A stretch of 64,000 bases of DNA from JBNJGB01 sp051747385 (lineage in GTDB: Bacteria > Myxococcota_A > UBA9042 > PHBI01 > JACKFB01), in contig JBNJGB010000010.1 in NCBI GenBank assembly GCA_051747385.1, positions 124,001 through 188,000 of the forward strand, in the 5' to 3' direction. Shown here piece after piece: positions 17,003 to 25,013 of this stretch. Numbering within the stretch: the first letter of the stretch is position 1; the number at the start of each line of letters is the position of its first letter. A program made the position numbers and the translations under genes. The notes beneath the pieces were generated by a model. It saw nothing but the letters and a program-made list of their open reading frames with translations, was not told where the DNA came from and made no database searches.

Positions 17003-19291
17003 CTACTCGTCCGTCGTGCAGCGGGCCCCGTCGCGCACCATGCCCGGCGGACGCCACCTCGCCCGGCCGTCCCGGCCGCAGCCCTCCCGGCAGTTCTCGG
17101 CAGCCTCGACGCAGGCGGTGGGTGCCCGGCATCGTCCGCCGCACGTCTCCCCCAGGGAGCGGCAGACGGCGACGCAGCCCGGCTCGCCCAGGCCACCGCC
17201 GAGGTCCCGGCGGACCCGGGCGATCTCGGCCTCCAGATCGGTGACCAGGGCGCGCGCCGCACGGCGGGAACGCTCCCGGTCGGGATCGACCACGAGGTCG
17301 AGGCGCCGCGGCAGGAAGGTCTCGCTGTCCAGCGCCACGGCGGGCCACGGGGACGCCGCCAGGGCTTCCCGCGCCCTCTGCCGGGCCTCCGGGTCCTCGC
17401 CCACCAGCGCCGGGCCATGATCCGCCAGCCACCGGTACAAGGCCCGGGCCGCAGCGACCCGGTGCAGCGCCGCCACCCCGGGCTCGCGCGAGAAGCCGCC
17501 ATCGCGCCACGCCCCCACGAGGGCCGCGGCGTCCGCAGGGTGACCCGCCCGCAGGGACGCTCCGGCCAGGACCAGCGCCGCCGCCCGGACGTCGTCCTCC
17601 GCACCACGACCGGCGTCGCGGAGGGCGTCCCCGTCCCGCCCCAGCCGCTCCACGAGGGCGCGGGCCAACTCGGGGATCGCGGCGCAGACCGCTCCACCCG
17701 GGGCCTCCCGCCGGCCCAGCACGAAGTCGCCCACCATGGAGGCGACGTGGGGCGCGAGGGAGACCAGGCGCTCCACCCGCCCGCTCGGCTCCCCCCGCAG
17801 CGACGCCTCCAGGGAGGCGAGACCCGGCGCGACGTCGCCGTCCGCGAAGCGCGCTCGCAGGCGGTCGAGGCGGGTCCGGTGGACCCTCTCCCGGAGACGA
17901 GCCAGCGCCGGGACGCCCGACTCGAAGGTCCGGAGCGGCGCCAGCCTCTCCTCGGCCGCCGCGGGACGCCCGTCCTCCAACAGCTTCCCCACGACCACCT
18001 CGAGGCGCTCCAGCGGGTGGATCGGCAGGCCCCGGACACCGCCCCCCGTCGCCACGTACAGGACACCGCCGGCCCGCCCGGCCGCGTGCACGCCGCCCGC
18101 CGGGGCGTCGAGCGCGCCCACGATCTCCGGCGAACCGTCGTCTGGGGACAGCACCGCGATCCGTGCAGGCTCCGGCCCCGCCGCCACGAGCACGTCCCGT
18201 CCCACCGCCACGAGCTCGGCGGCCTCGTGCCCTGGCACGGTCCGCTCCCACGCCGGTGACGCCCCCTCGTCCGCGAAGCCGAGGGCCTGCACGCCGCGTG
18301 CCTCGTGCCCCACGGCCACGATCCTCCCGTCCACGACCACGGGCCGCGGTCGCGGGGCCACGCTGTCCACGCGGACCGCCCCGTCGCCGTCCAGGGGCGC
18401 CCTGACCAGCGACGCACCGTCGTCTCCGGCGCCGGCGAGCCACGTCAGCCCCCCTCCGAGCGGCCTCGCCCGGGTCGCGGCGCCGTCCAGGCCGGGCCGC
18501 CGGAGGAGCCTCGCCTCGTCCACCGCCTCGCCGGACGAGGAGACGCGCACGATCCGCGCGACGAGATCCCCGCCGGGCGCCAGGTCCCACACCAGCGCGC
18601 CATCCGGGGTCGCCGCGAATCCCACGGCCTCCGGGCGCGCGCCGGCGCCGTCCCACGTCCACCGCCCGCGCTCGGTGCCCGTGGCGAGGTCGACGAAGCG
18701 CAGCGTGGGCGGGGTTCCGCCGTCCCGGATGACGACGACGTCGCCGGCCACCTGGACGTCCCGCGGAGCTTTCACGGGGGCGACCCGGCGCCACCGCGGC
18801 GCGCCGTCCGTCACGCCGAGGAGTCCCAGGCGCCGGTGGCTCGGGCCGCTGCCGCTCACCAGGACACCATCGGGGCCGGCCCACCAGGCGCGCTCCACGC
18901 ACGGCCCGCCGGTCGCGCAGCCCAGGGTCCGCCGCCACAGGACGGCGCCCGAGCCCCGGGCCAGCACCTCCAGGCCCACGCCCGCGACGACGACGTAGTC
19001 CCCCAGGCGCCAGACCCGGTCCAGGCGACCGCCCATGGCGCCGTGGTTCCAGCGGACGCGCCCCTCGCGGGTGTCGATGGCGGCGACGCCGCGGCGCAGG
19101 TCGCTCACCAGGAGGGTGTCCGGCGCGGCGTCCAGCCAGCGCACCTCCCCGACGGGCGAGGCGTAGGACCGCCCCGCGTCCAGCACGCTCGGCCGAGCTT
19201 CGGTGGCGCCCGCCCTCGCCGGGGCCGAGAGCCCCCAGGACAGCACGACCAGGGCCAGCGCGGCAGCGATTCGTACGAGCCGGGTGTTCAC
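17003..19291 (-). CDS. Secreted beta-propeller-like protein with Cys-rich C-terminus
   Basis: A 762-residue product with a signal peptide cleaved near SAPARA (residue 27). Residues about 40-420 contain repeated blade-like units (for example RRGVAAIDTREGRVRWNHG, GDYVVVAGVGLEVLARGSG, LRFVDLATGTERGRWTW). This is the pattern of PQQ/BamB-like propellers, in which each blade compares a value with 'ID-G-R-W'. Residues 430-690 are helical. The last 60 residues carry nine cysteines (CVAVCRSLGETCGGRCRAPT and onward). It is exported, probably periplasmic or surface. No enzymatic motif is seen and the PQQ resemblance is structural only. Function unknown. It is divergent from egtD. Confidence 0.7.
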   Translation of the reverse strand: MNTRLVRIAAALALVVLSWGLSAPARAGATEARPSVLDAGRSYASPVGEVRWLDAAPDTLLVSDLRRGVAAIDTREGRVRWNHGAMGGRLDRVWRLGDYVVVAGVGLEVLARGSGAVLWRRTLGCATGGPCVERAWWAGPDGVLVSGSGPSHRRLGLLGVTDGAPRWRRVAPVKAPRDVQVAGDVVVIRDGGTPPTLRFVDLATGTERGRWTWDGAGARPEAVGFAATPDGALVWDLAPGGDLVARIVRVSSSGEAVDEARLLRRPGLDGAATRARPLGGGLTWLAGAGDDGASLVRAPLDGDGAVRVDSVAPRPRPVVVDGRIVAVGHEARGVQALGFADEGASPAWERTVPGHEAAELVAVGRDVLVAAGPEPARIAVLSPDDGSPEIVGALDAPAGGVHAAGRAGGVLYVATGGGVRGLPIHPLERLEVVVGKLLEDGRPAAAEERLAPLRTFESGVPALARLRERVHRTRLDRLRARFADGDVAPGLASLEASLRGEPSGRVERLVSLAPHVASMVGDFVLGRREAPGGAVCAAIPELARALVERLGRDGDALRDAGRGAEDDVRAAALVLAGASLRAGHPADAAALVGAWRDGGFSREPGVAALHRVAAARALYRWLADHGPALVGEDPEARQRAREALAASPWPAVALDSETFLPRRLDLVVDPDRERSRRAARALVTDLEAEIARVRRDLGGGLGEPGCVAVCRSLGETCGGRCRAPTACVEAAENCREGCGRDGRARWRPPGMVRDGARCTTDE

Positions 19292-19422
19292 ATCACCTCC
19301 GCCGCCAGACTCGCACCGGGCCGGAGTGGGGTCCAGGGCGGCAGGTTGCCTGTCCTCGCGCCTCCTGTCACAGTTGACCGTCCCACCCCGAACCCGATTC
19401 CTTCGCGGACGTCGGAGGCCCC

Positions 19423-20397
19423 ATGAAGCAGCCCCCCGTCGACGGCGAGAGTGCCCGAGAGCTGCGCGAGCTCCTCGAGCGCGACCCGCCCGAGCTTCCG
19501 TGCAAGTATCTCTACGACCGGCGCGGGAGCGAGCTGTTCGAGCGGATCACGCGCCAGCCGGAGTACTACCAGACGCGCACGGAGATCGCCCTCCTGGAGG
19601 CCCACGCCGAGGACATCGTCCGGGCCGTGCGGCCGAGGGAGATGGTGGAGCTGGGCTCGGGCTCCAGCCGGAAGACGCGGCTCCTGCTGGACGCCATGCG
19701 GGGCGTGCAGGGCGGGGGCCGCTGCGTGGTGCTGGACATCTCCGAGTCGTTCCTGCGGGACTCGGCCCGCGACCTCCAGGAGGCCTATCCGGACATGGAG
19801 GTGCGGGGCGTGGTGGGCGACTTCCTGCGGGACCTGGATCGCCTGGGTCCCGGCGGGCGGCGGCTCCTCGTCTTCCTCGCGGGGACCATCGGCAACCTGG
19901 ATCCGGACGCCTCTCGGGCCTTCCTGCAGCACATCGGCGGGATCATGGCGCCGGACGACGCCTTCCTGCTCGGCGTGGACCTGGTGAAGCCCGCGGAGCG
20001 CCTGGAGGCCGCCTACAACGACGCGGAGGGGGTCACCGCGGCGTTCAACCTCAACATCCTCTCGGTGGTGAACGACCGCTTCGGGTCGGCGTTCGACCCG
20101 GCCGACTTCGAGCACCGGGCCGTCTGGCTCCCGGACGAACGGCGCATCGAGATGCGCCTGCGGGCGCGACGCCCGGTGAGCGTGGAAGTCCCCGTGGCGG
20201 AGATGCGGGTGCGCCTGGACGCCGGCGAGGAGATCCGCACGGAGCTGTCCTGCAAGTACACGCGCGAGACGCTGGCCGAGCGCCTGGAGGGCTCCGGCCT
20301 GCACATCGCGCGGTGGTACACCGATCCCGACGACCTCTTCGGGCTGGCGTTGATCCGGCCCGAGGGCGCCCCGGACGGCGAGGAGGACGCTGCATGA
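19423..20397 (+). CDS. egtD: L-histidine N-alpha-methyltransferase (EgtD)
   Basis: A 324-residue enzyme that trimethylates histidine to hercynine with SAM, the first step of ergothioneine synthesis. The SAM-binding ELGSGSSRKT is at 76-85, followed by VVLDISESFL and the family-typical FLAGTIGNLDP at about 151-161. PEYYQTRTE near residue 50 is another EgtD hallmark. The length matches the family. The ATG is preceded by GGAGG. Its stop overlaps the egtB start (ATGA), so the two are translationally coupled. The possible TTGACC-17-ATTCCT element upstream is too weak to annotate. Confidence 0.93.
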   Translation: MKQPPVDGESARELRELLERDPPELPCKYLYDRRGSELFERITRQPEYYQTRTEIALLEAHAEDIVRAVRPREMVELGSGSSRKTRLLLDAMRGVQGGGRCVVLDISESFLRDSARDLQEAYPDMEVRGVVGDFLRDLDRLGPGGRRLLVFLAGTIGNLDPDASRAFLQHIGGIMAPDDAFLLGVDLVKPAERLEAAYNDAEGVTAAFNLNILSVVNDRFGSAFDPADFEHRAVWLPDERRIEMRLRARRPVSVEVPVAEMRVRLDAGEEIRTELSCKYTRETLAERLEGSGLHIARWYTDPDDLFGLALIRPEGAPDGEEDAA

Positions 20398-21662
20398 CGG
20401 ACGCGGACGCCATGCGACAGCGGCTGGAGGCGGCCTGGGCGCGCAGCGACGCCCTGTTCGGCCTGCTGCGAGACGGCGCGCTCCTGGAGCGGCCGATCCC
20501 CCTGCGTCACCCGTTCCTGTTCTACCTGGGCCACCTGCCGGCCTTCGCGCGGAATCACGTACACAGCGGGGTCCTGGGGCAGCCGGGCTTCCGGCCCGAG
20601 TTCGACGACCTGTTCGAGCGCGGGATCGATCCCCTGAGCGCCGACGCGGCGGAGGCGGCCACCATCCGCTCCTGGCCGCCGGCCCGCGAGGTCCGCGCCT
20701 ACCGGGATCGGGTCCGCGACGATCTCCGCGAGAGCTTCGGGGCGGTGGCGGCGAAGGCCGACGACGACGTCCTCGCCGAGGGGTTCCGCGTCCACCACGT
20801 GGTGCTGGAGCACGAGCAGATGCACCACGAGACGCTGCTGTACATGCTCCAGGTCCTCGACCACGGGCAGAAGCAGCGCCCGGAGGGCCTCCCCGCGCCG
20901 GAGACCGGCCCGGGCGTGGAGCCCGAGGTGATCCCGATCCCCGCCGGCCGCGCCACCCTGGGCGCCGACTTCGCCGACCAGCCCTTCGGCTGGGACAACG
21001 AGTTCCCGGCGCACGTGGTCGACGTGGACGCCTTCGCCATCGACTCGGTACCCGTCACCAACGCGCGCTTCCTGGCGTTCGTCGAGGCCACGGGCCGGGA
21101 CCTGCCCGACTCCTGGCGACGCCGGGACGGGGACCTCCTCGTACGCTCCATGTTCGAGGACGTGCCCTTCGACGGCGCCGCGGACTGGCCGGCCCAGGTG
21201 ACCCACGCCGAGGCGACGGCCTACGCCGACTGGCGCGGCGACCGCCTCCCCACCGAGGCGGAGCTCCACCGCGCGGCCTACGGCACCCCGGACGGCGACG
21301 AGCGCCCCTATCCGTGGGGCGACGCCGCCCCCGAGGCCCGCCACGGCGGCTTCGACTTCCACACCTGGGCGCCGCTCCCCGTGGGCAGCCGCCCGGACGG
21401 CGCCAGCGCCTGGGGCGTCCACGAGCTGGTGGGCAACGGCTGGGAGTGGACCTCGACGCCGTTCCGCCCCCTGCCCGGATTCGAGCCCTGGATCCGGACC
21501 TACCCGGGCTACTCCGCGGACTTCTTCGACGACGCCCACTACGTCGTCTTCGGCGCGGCCTGGCCCACGGACTCCAAGCTGCTCCGCCGCAGCTTCCGCA
21601 ACTGGTACCAGGGCGAGTATCCCTACCCGTTCACGTCGTTCCGGCTCGCGTACGACTCCTAA
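20394..21662 (+). CDS. egtB: Hercynine sulfoxide synthase (EgtB type)
   Basis: A 422-residue non-haem iron enzyme that couples hercynine to a thiol using O2. The N-terminal DinB-like domain has the three-histidine iron site: His47 in LGHLPAFARNH, and His140 and His144 in EHEQMHHET. The C-terminal formylglycine-generating-enzyme-like domain starts near residue 180 (IPIPAGRATLGADF) and includes LPTEAELHRAAYG and GNGWEWTSTPF. No egtA or egtC gene is nearby, so it may use cysteine directly or the partner genes are elsewhere. It overlaps egtD by 4 bases and the exonuclease gene by 1 base, so all three form one operon. Confidence 0.9.
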   Translation: MTDADAMRQRLEAAWARSDALFGLLRDGALLERPIPLRHPFLFYLGHLPAFARNHVHSGVLGQPGFRPEFDDLFERGIDPLSADAAEAATIRSWPPAREVRAYRDRVRDDLRESFGAVAAKADDDVLAEGFRVHHVVLEHEQMHHETLLYMLQVLDHGQKQRPEGLPAPETGPGVEPEVIPIPAGRATLGADFADQPFGWDNEFPAHVVDVDAFAIDSVPVTNARFLAFVEATGRDLPDSWRRRDGDLLVRSMFEDVPFDGAADWPAQVTHAEATAYADWRGDRLPTEAELHRAAYGTPDGDERPYPWGDAAPEARHGGFDFHTWAPLPVGSRPDGASAWGVHELVGNGWEWTSTPFRPLPGFEPWIRTYPGYSADFFDDAHYVVFGAAWPTDSKLLRRSFRNWYQGEYPYPFTSFRLAYDS

Positions 21663-22456
21663 TGCGCATCCTGTCGTGGAACGTGAACGGCCTGCGCGCC
21701 TGCGTGCGGAAGGGCTTCCTGGGCTGGCTCGAGGGCTGCGGGGCCGACGTCGTGGGCCTCCAGGAGACGCGCGCCCTCCCCGAGCAGCTCACGAGGAAGG
21801 CCCGCGAGCCGGAGGGCTGGAGCTTCGCCCTCGCCCCGGCCGAGAAGAAGGGCTACTCCGGGGTCGGCGTCTACAGCCGGCGTGCCCCCGACGAGATCCG
21901 GACCAGCATGGGGACCGACGAGTTCGACGTGGAGGGCCGGCTGCAGCTCCTCCGCTTCGGGTCCCTCACCGTCGCGAACGCCTACTTCCCGAACGGCTCG
22001 GGCCCGTACAGGGATCACTCGCGGGTGCCGTACAAGCTGGGCTTCTACGCGCGCCTGTTCGACATGCTCGACCCCGCGCTGCGGAACGGCGAGCCCGTCC
22101 TCGTGATGGGCGACTTCAACACCGCCCACCGCGACATCGACCTCGCCCGCCCCGGCTCGAACCGCAACAAGACCAGCGGCTTCCTGGACGTGGAGCGGGA
22201 GGAGCTGGACCGGTGGCTGCGCTCGGGCTGGACCGACACCTTCCGGCACGTCCACGGCGACGTGGAGGGCGCCTACACCTGGTGGGTGCAGCGCTCGGGC
22301 TGCCGCGAGCGCAACGTAGGGTGGCGCATCGACTACGTCCTCGCCTCCGAGGGCGCCCTCCCCTACCTCCGCGACGCCTTCGTCCTCCCCGACGTCATGG
22401 GCTCGGACCACTGCCCCGTCGGCGTCGACCTGGACGACGCGGTGCTCGGCGGCTGA
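21662..22456 (+). CDS. xthA: Exodeoxyribonuclease III
   Basis: A 264-residue member of the exonuclease III / AP endonuclease family, which repairs abasic sites and 3' blocks in DNA. Signatures: ILSWNVNGLRACV at the start, GLQETRA (metal-binding Glu), GYSGVGVYSR, MGDFNTAHRDIDL, and the C-terminal GSDHCPVGVD catalytic His. It is complete and of usual length. The start is TAATG, sharing one base with the egtB stop. The joint transcription with ergothioneine synthesis, an antioxidant pathway, suggests a shared oxidative-stress role; that is inference. Confidence 0.93.
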   Translation: MRILSWNVNGLRACVRKGFLGWLEGCGADVVGLQETRALPEQLTRKAREPEGWSFALAPAEKKGYSGVGVYSRRAPDEIRTSMGTDEFDVEGRLQLLRFGSLTVANAYFPNGSGPYRDHSRVPYKLGFYARLFDMLDPALRNGEPVLVMGDFNTAHRDIDLARPGSNRNKTSGFLDVEREELDRWLRSGWTDTFRHVHGDVEGAYTWWVQRSGCRERNVGWRIDYVLASEGALPYLRDAFVLPDVMGSDHCPVGVDLDDAVLGG

Positions 22457-22548
22457 CTCCTCGCCGCCCACTCGCGCGTGGCGAACGGGGCACCAGGCGC
22501 CCCCTCCCGTGAATCGTCCGCGCTGTTCCCAAGCGGTCGCCCGGCGGC

Positions 22549-22625
22549 TTCCGAGAAGTGAAATATGAAAGTGCCTGACACCTCGCTTCCCGAGAAGTGA
22601 AATGTGAAAGTGCCTGACACCTCGC
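22549..22625. repeat. Two-copy tandem repeat with GAAAGTGCCTGACACC
   Basis: Units of 38 and 39 bases (22549-22586, 22587-22625) are nearly identical and a third copy begins as TTCC. Each contains AAAGTGCCTGACACC, a motif of a kind seen as dispersed repeats between genes of other bacteria. It ends about 24 bases before the start of the next gene and could lie in its leader RNA. Confidence 0.8.
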
Positions 22626-22648
22626 TTCCACCGGAGAGGAGAAACCCC

Positions 22649-23227
22649 ATGGTTCGCTACGCGATGCTCGTCATGCTCTGCCTGACCCTTTCCCTGACCG
22701 CCTGCAAGAAGGAGGAGGAGGCCGCCGAGGGCGCCGAGCGCACCGAGGAGAAGGCCCCCGCCGCCGGCGAGGAGCAGGCCGAGGCCGAAAAGCCCAAGGC
22801 CGAGGAGCCCAAGGCCGAGGAACCCAAGGCCGAGGAGGAGGCCGGAGGCGCGCTCGAGCTGGGCAAGCTCGGGCTGAAGGCCGAGGGGCCGAGCGACGCC
22901 AAGGTCGGCGACGCCGTCGTCGGCGAGGGCGTCATGGTCCAGGCGCCGGGCCTCGTGGTCACGGTCGCCGGGGCCACCGACTCGAACCCGGAGACCCTCG
23001 AGGCCGCCGAGAAGGACGCCGAGATGTACTCCCCGGAGAACGTGAAGGCCGAGGAGCTCGAGGACGGCTACACGCTGACCTACGAGAACGAGGGCTCCAT
23101 GGGGAAGAACTACTTCGTCAACGTCCGCCGCACCATCGGCGACAAGACCTTCTGGTGCTCGACCACGGCCTCGGAGGAGAAGCAGCAGGCCAACGCCCTG
23201 GACTTCTGCAAGAGCCTCCACCAGTAG
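22649..23227 (+). CDS. Small lipoprotein with Lys/Glu/Pro repeat
   Basis: A 192-residue lipoprotein (SLTAC, Cys19). The ATG follows GGAGAGGAG. After the lipid anchor comes a low-complexity stretch (residues 20-65) with repeats of EEPKA, then a small globular domain ending in a CSTTASEEKQQANALDFCKS helix with two cysteines. No family recognised. The charged linker would hold the domain away from the membrane. A hairpin follows the stop. Confidence 0.75.
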   Translation: MVRYAMLVMLCLTLSLTACKKEEEAAEGAERTEEKAPAAGEEQAEAEKPKAEEPKAEEPKAEEEAGGALELGKLGLKAEGPSDAKVGDAVVGEGVMVQAPGLVVTVAGATDSNPETLEAAEKDAEMYSPENVKAEELEDGYTLTYENEGSMGKNYFVNVRRTIGDKTFWCSTTASEEKQQANALDFCKSLHQ

Positions 23228-23249
23228 GGTTCCCTCGAGCCTGAGCCAG

Positions 23250-23280
23250 GCGGGGAGTGCTACGCGAAGGCGCTCCCCGC
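23250..23280 (+). terminator. Hairpin after the lipoprotein gene
   Basis: GCGGGGAG pairs with CTCCCCGC around a short loop, 23 bases after the stop; there is no U tract. It probably ends the preceding transcript. Confidence 0.45.
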
Positions 23281-23345
23281 CCGGCCCCCTCCGGAATAGG
23301 CACTTCAGGTCCCCGTAGCCGTAACGCACGTGCTCCCGGGCTGCC

Positions 23346-23455
23346 ATGGCCTGCGCCTGCGGCCTGGACACCGAGTGCTGCCTGTCCGGCTGGGACGCCA
23401 TCTGCGCCCAGCTCGCCGACCAGGACTGCCAGGCGTGTCCCTGTTCAGTCCCGGC
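23346..23455 (+). pseudogene. Fragment of a Cys-rich secreted protein
   Basis: This short + strand stretch reads CGLDTECCLSGWDAICAQLA and then DQDCQACPC. The spacing D-x-x-CC-x-x-x-WD-x-x-C is typical of Cys-rich modules in myxobacterial secreted proteins. It has no credible start or length and ends at the 3' end of malQ, so it is a remnant. Confidence 0.45.
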
Positions 23456-24941
23456 CGTACAGCTCCACCAGCTCTCGGAGCGCGGCGGCGACGTCCTCGT
23501 TGAAGGCCTCGGCGCGGACCCGCCACAGCCAGTTGCCGTCCGCGCGGCCCGGGACGTTCATGCGCGCGTCCGAGCCCAGGCCCAGCACGTCCTGGAGCGG
23601 CACGATCGCCGTGTGCGCCACGGAGGCGAGCGCCGTACGCACCAGGGTCCAGGCGATCCCGCTGCCGTCCGTGGCCAGGTAGCGGCGGACGTGGTCCCGG
23701 ACGTGTCGGGGCGACGTCTCCCACCAGCCCACGGTGGTGTCGTTGTCGTGGGTCCCGCTGTAGACGATGGCGTGCTCGGGGTGGTTGTGGGGGAGGTAGA
23801 GGTTGTCCGCCTCTCCACCGAAGGCGAACTGGAGGATCTTCATCCCGGGCAGGCCGACCGCGTCCCGAAGCTCGTGCACGTCCGGGCTCAGCATCCCCAG
23901 GTCCTCGGCGATGACGGGCACGTCGCCCAGGGCCTCCTCGATCGCGTCGAAGAAGGCCTCGCCCGGCCCCTCCCTCCAGCGCCCCCCGCGCGCGTCCGGC
24001 GCGTTCGGCGGGACCTCCCAGTACGTGGAGAAGGCCCGGAAGTGGTCGATGCGCACCAGGTCCACCTGCTCCAGGATGCGCTTCAGGCGGCCGATCCACC
24101 ACGCGTAGCCGTCGGCGGCCATGCGCTCCCAGTCGTACAGGGGGTTGCCCCAGAGCTGGCCGGTCTCGCTGAAGTAGTCCGGGGGGACGCCGGCCACCGC
24201 CTCGGGGTTCCCGTCGTCGTCGATGCGGAACTGCTCCCGATCGGCCCAGACGTCGACGCTGTCCAGGTTCACGTAGATGGGGATGTCGCCGATGATGGTG
24301 ACGCCCCGCTCGGCGGCGTGGTCGCGGAGGGCGTGCCACTGCCGGTCGAAGAGGAACTGGAGCGCCACCTGGTGGGCCACCTCGTCGCCGTACTCCGCCT
24401 CGAAGGCAGCGATGGCGTCGGCGTCGTGGTGCCGCAGGCCGGCGGGCCACTCCCACCACGGGGCGTCGCCCTGGCGCTCGTGGATGGCGGCGAAGCGGGC
24501 CATCTCCTCGACCCACGGCTCCCGGGCGCGCCAGTCCTCCAGCGCCGAGCGGAGGGCGCGGTCCTCGTACAGCCGGTGGCTGGCCTTCCAGAGCGCCGGT
24601 CCCTTGAACGCCGCCAGGGAGGCGGGGTCCACCGCGTCCGGCGGGAACCCGGGCGCCTCGAGGTCGGACGGGTCCAGCAGACCCAGGGAGCGCAGGTCAT
24701 CGAGGTCGAGCAGCCAGGGGTTGCCCGCCAGGGACGCCGGGCTCGAGTACGGGGAGAAGCCCGCGCCCGGCGGCACCAGGGGCAGGATCTGCCACCTCGA
24801 AATACCCGCCGAGGCGAGCCAGTCCACGAAGCGGCGCGCCTCGGCGCCCAGGTCGCCGATCCCGTGCGGCCCGGGGAGCGAGGTGGGGTGCAGCACGATC
24901 CCGGCGGATCGCGGGAAGAGATGGAGGTTGCCGTCGTCCAT
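23445..24941 (-). CDS. malQ: 4-alpha-glucanotransferase (amylomaltase)
   Basis: A 498-residue cytoplasmic GH77 enzyme that transfers alpha-1,4-glucan segments in maltose and glycogen metabolism. N-terminal signatures RSAGIVLHPTSLPGPHGIGD and WQILPLVPPGAGFSPYSSPA are classical. The centre has VRIDHFRAFSTYWEVP, holding the catalytic Asp of GH77, and VIAEDLGMLSPDV with the acid/base Glu. YSGTHDNDTTVGWW holds the third catalytic Asp. Length and order are normal. It is divergent from the HEAT-repeat gene, 72 bases away. Confidence 0.96.
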   Translation of the reverse strand: MDDGNLHLFPRSAGIVLHPTSLPGPHGIGDLGAEARRFVDWLASAGISRWQILPLVPPGAGFSPYSSPASLAGNPWLLDLDDLRSLGLLDPSDLEAPGFPPDAVDPASLAAFKGPALWKASHRLYEDRALRSALEDWRAREPWVEEMARFAAIHERQGDAPWWEWPAGLRHHDADAIAAFEAEYGDEVAHQVALQFLFDRQWHALRDHAAERGVTIIGDIPIYVNLDSVDVWADREQFRIDDDGNPEAVAGVPPDYFSETGQLWGNPLYDWERMAADGYAWWIGRLKRILEQVDLVRIDHFRAFSTYWEVPPNAPDARGGRWREGPGEAFFDAIEEALGDVPVIAEDLGMLSPDVHELRDAVGLPGMKILQFAFGGEADNLYLPHNHPEHAIVYSGTHDNDTTVGWWETSPRHVRDHVRRYLATDGSGIAWTLVRTALASVAHTAIVPLQDVLGLGSDARMNVPGRADGNWLWRVRAEAFNEDVAAALRELVELYGRD

Positions 24942-25013
24942 TGGAAAAAGCCCTCAAGCCCTGGCGGGGGCCGTCCGATTGCAGGGACATATCCTCATCG
25001 GGGAGGTCCGCCC

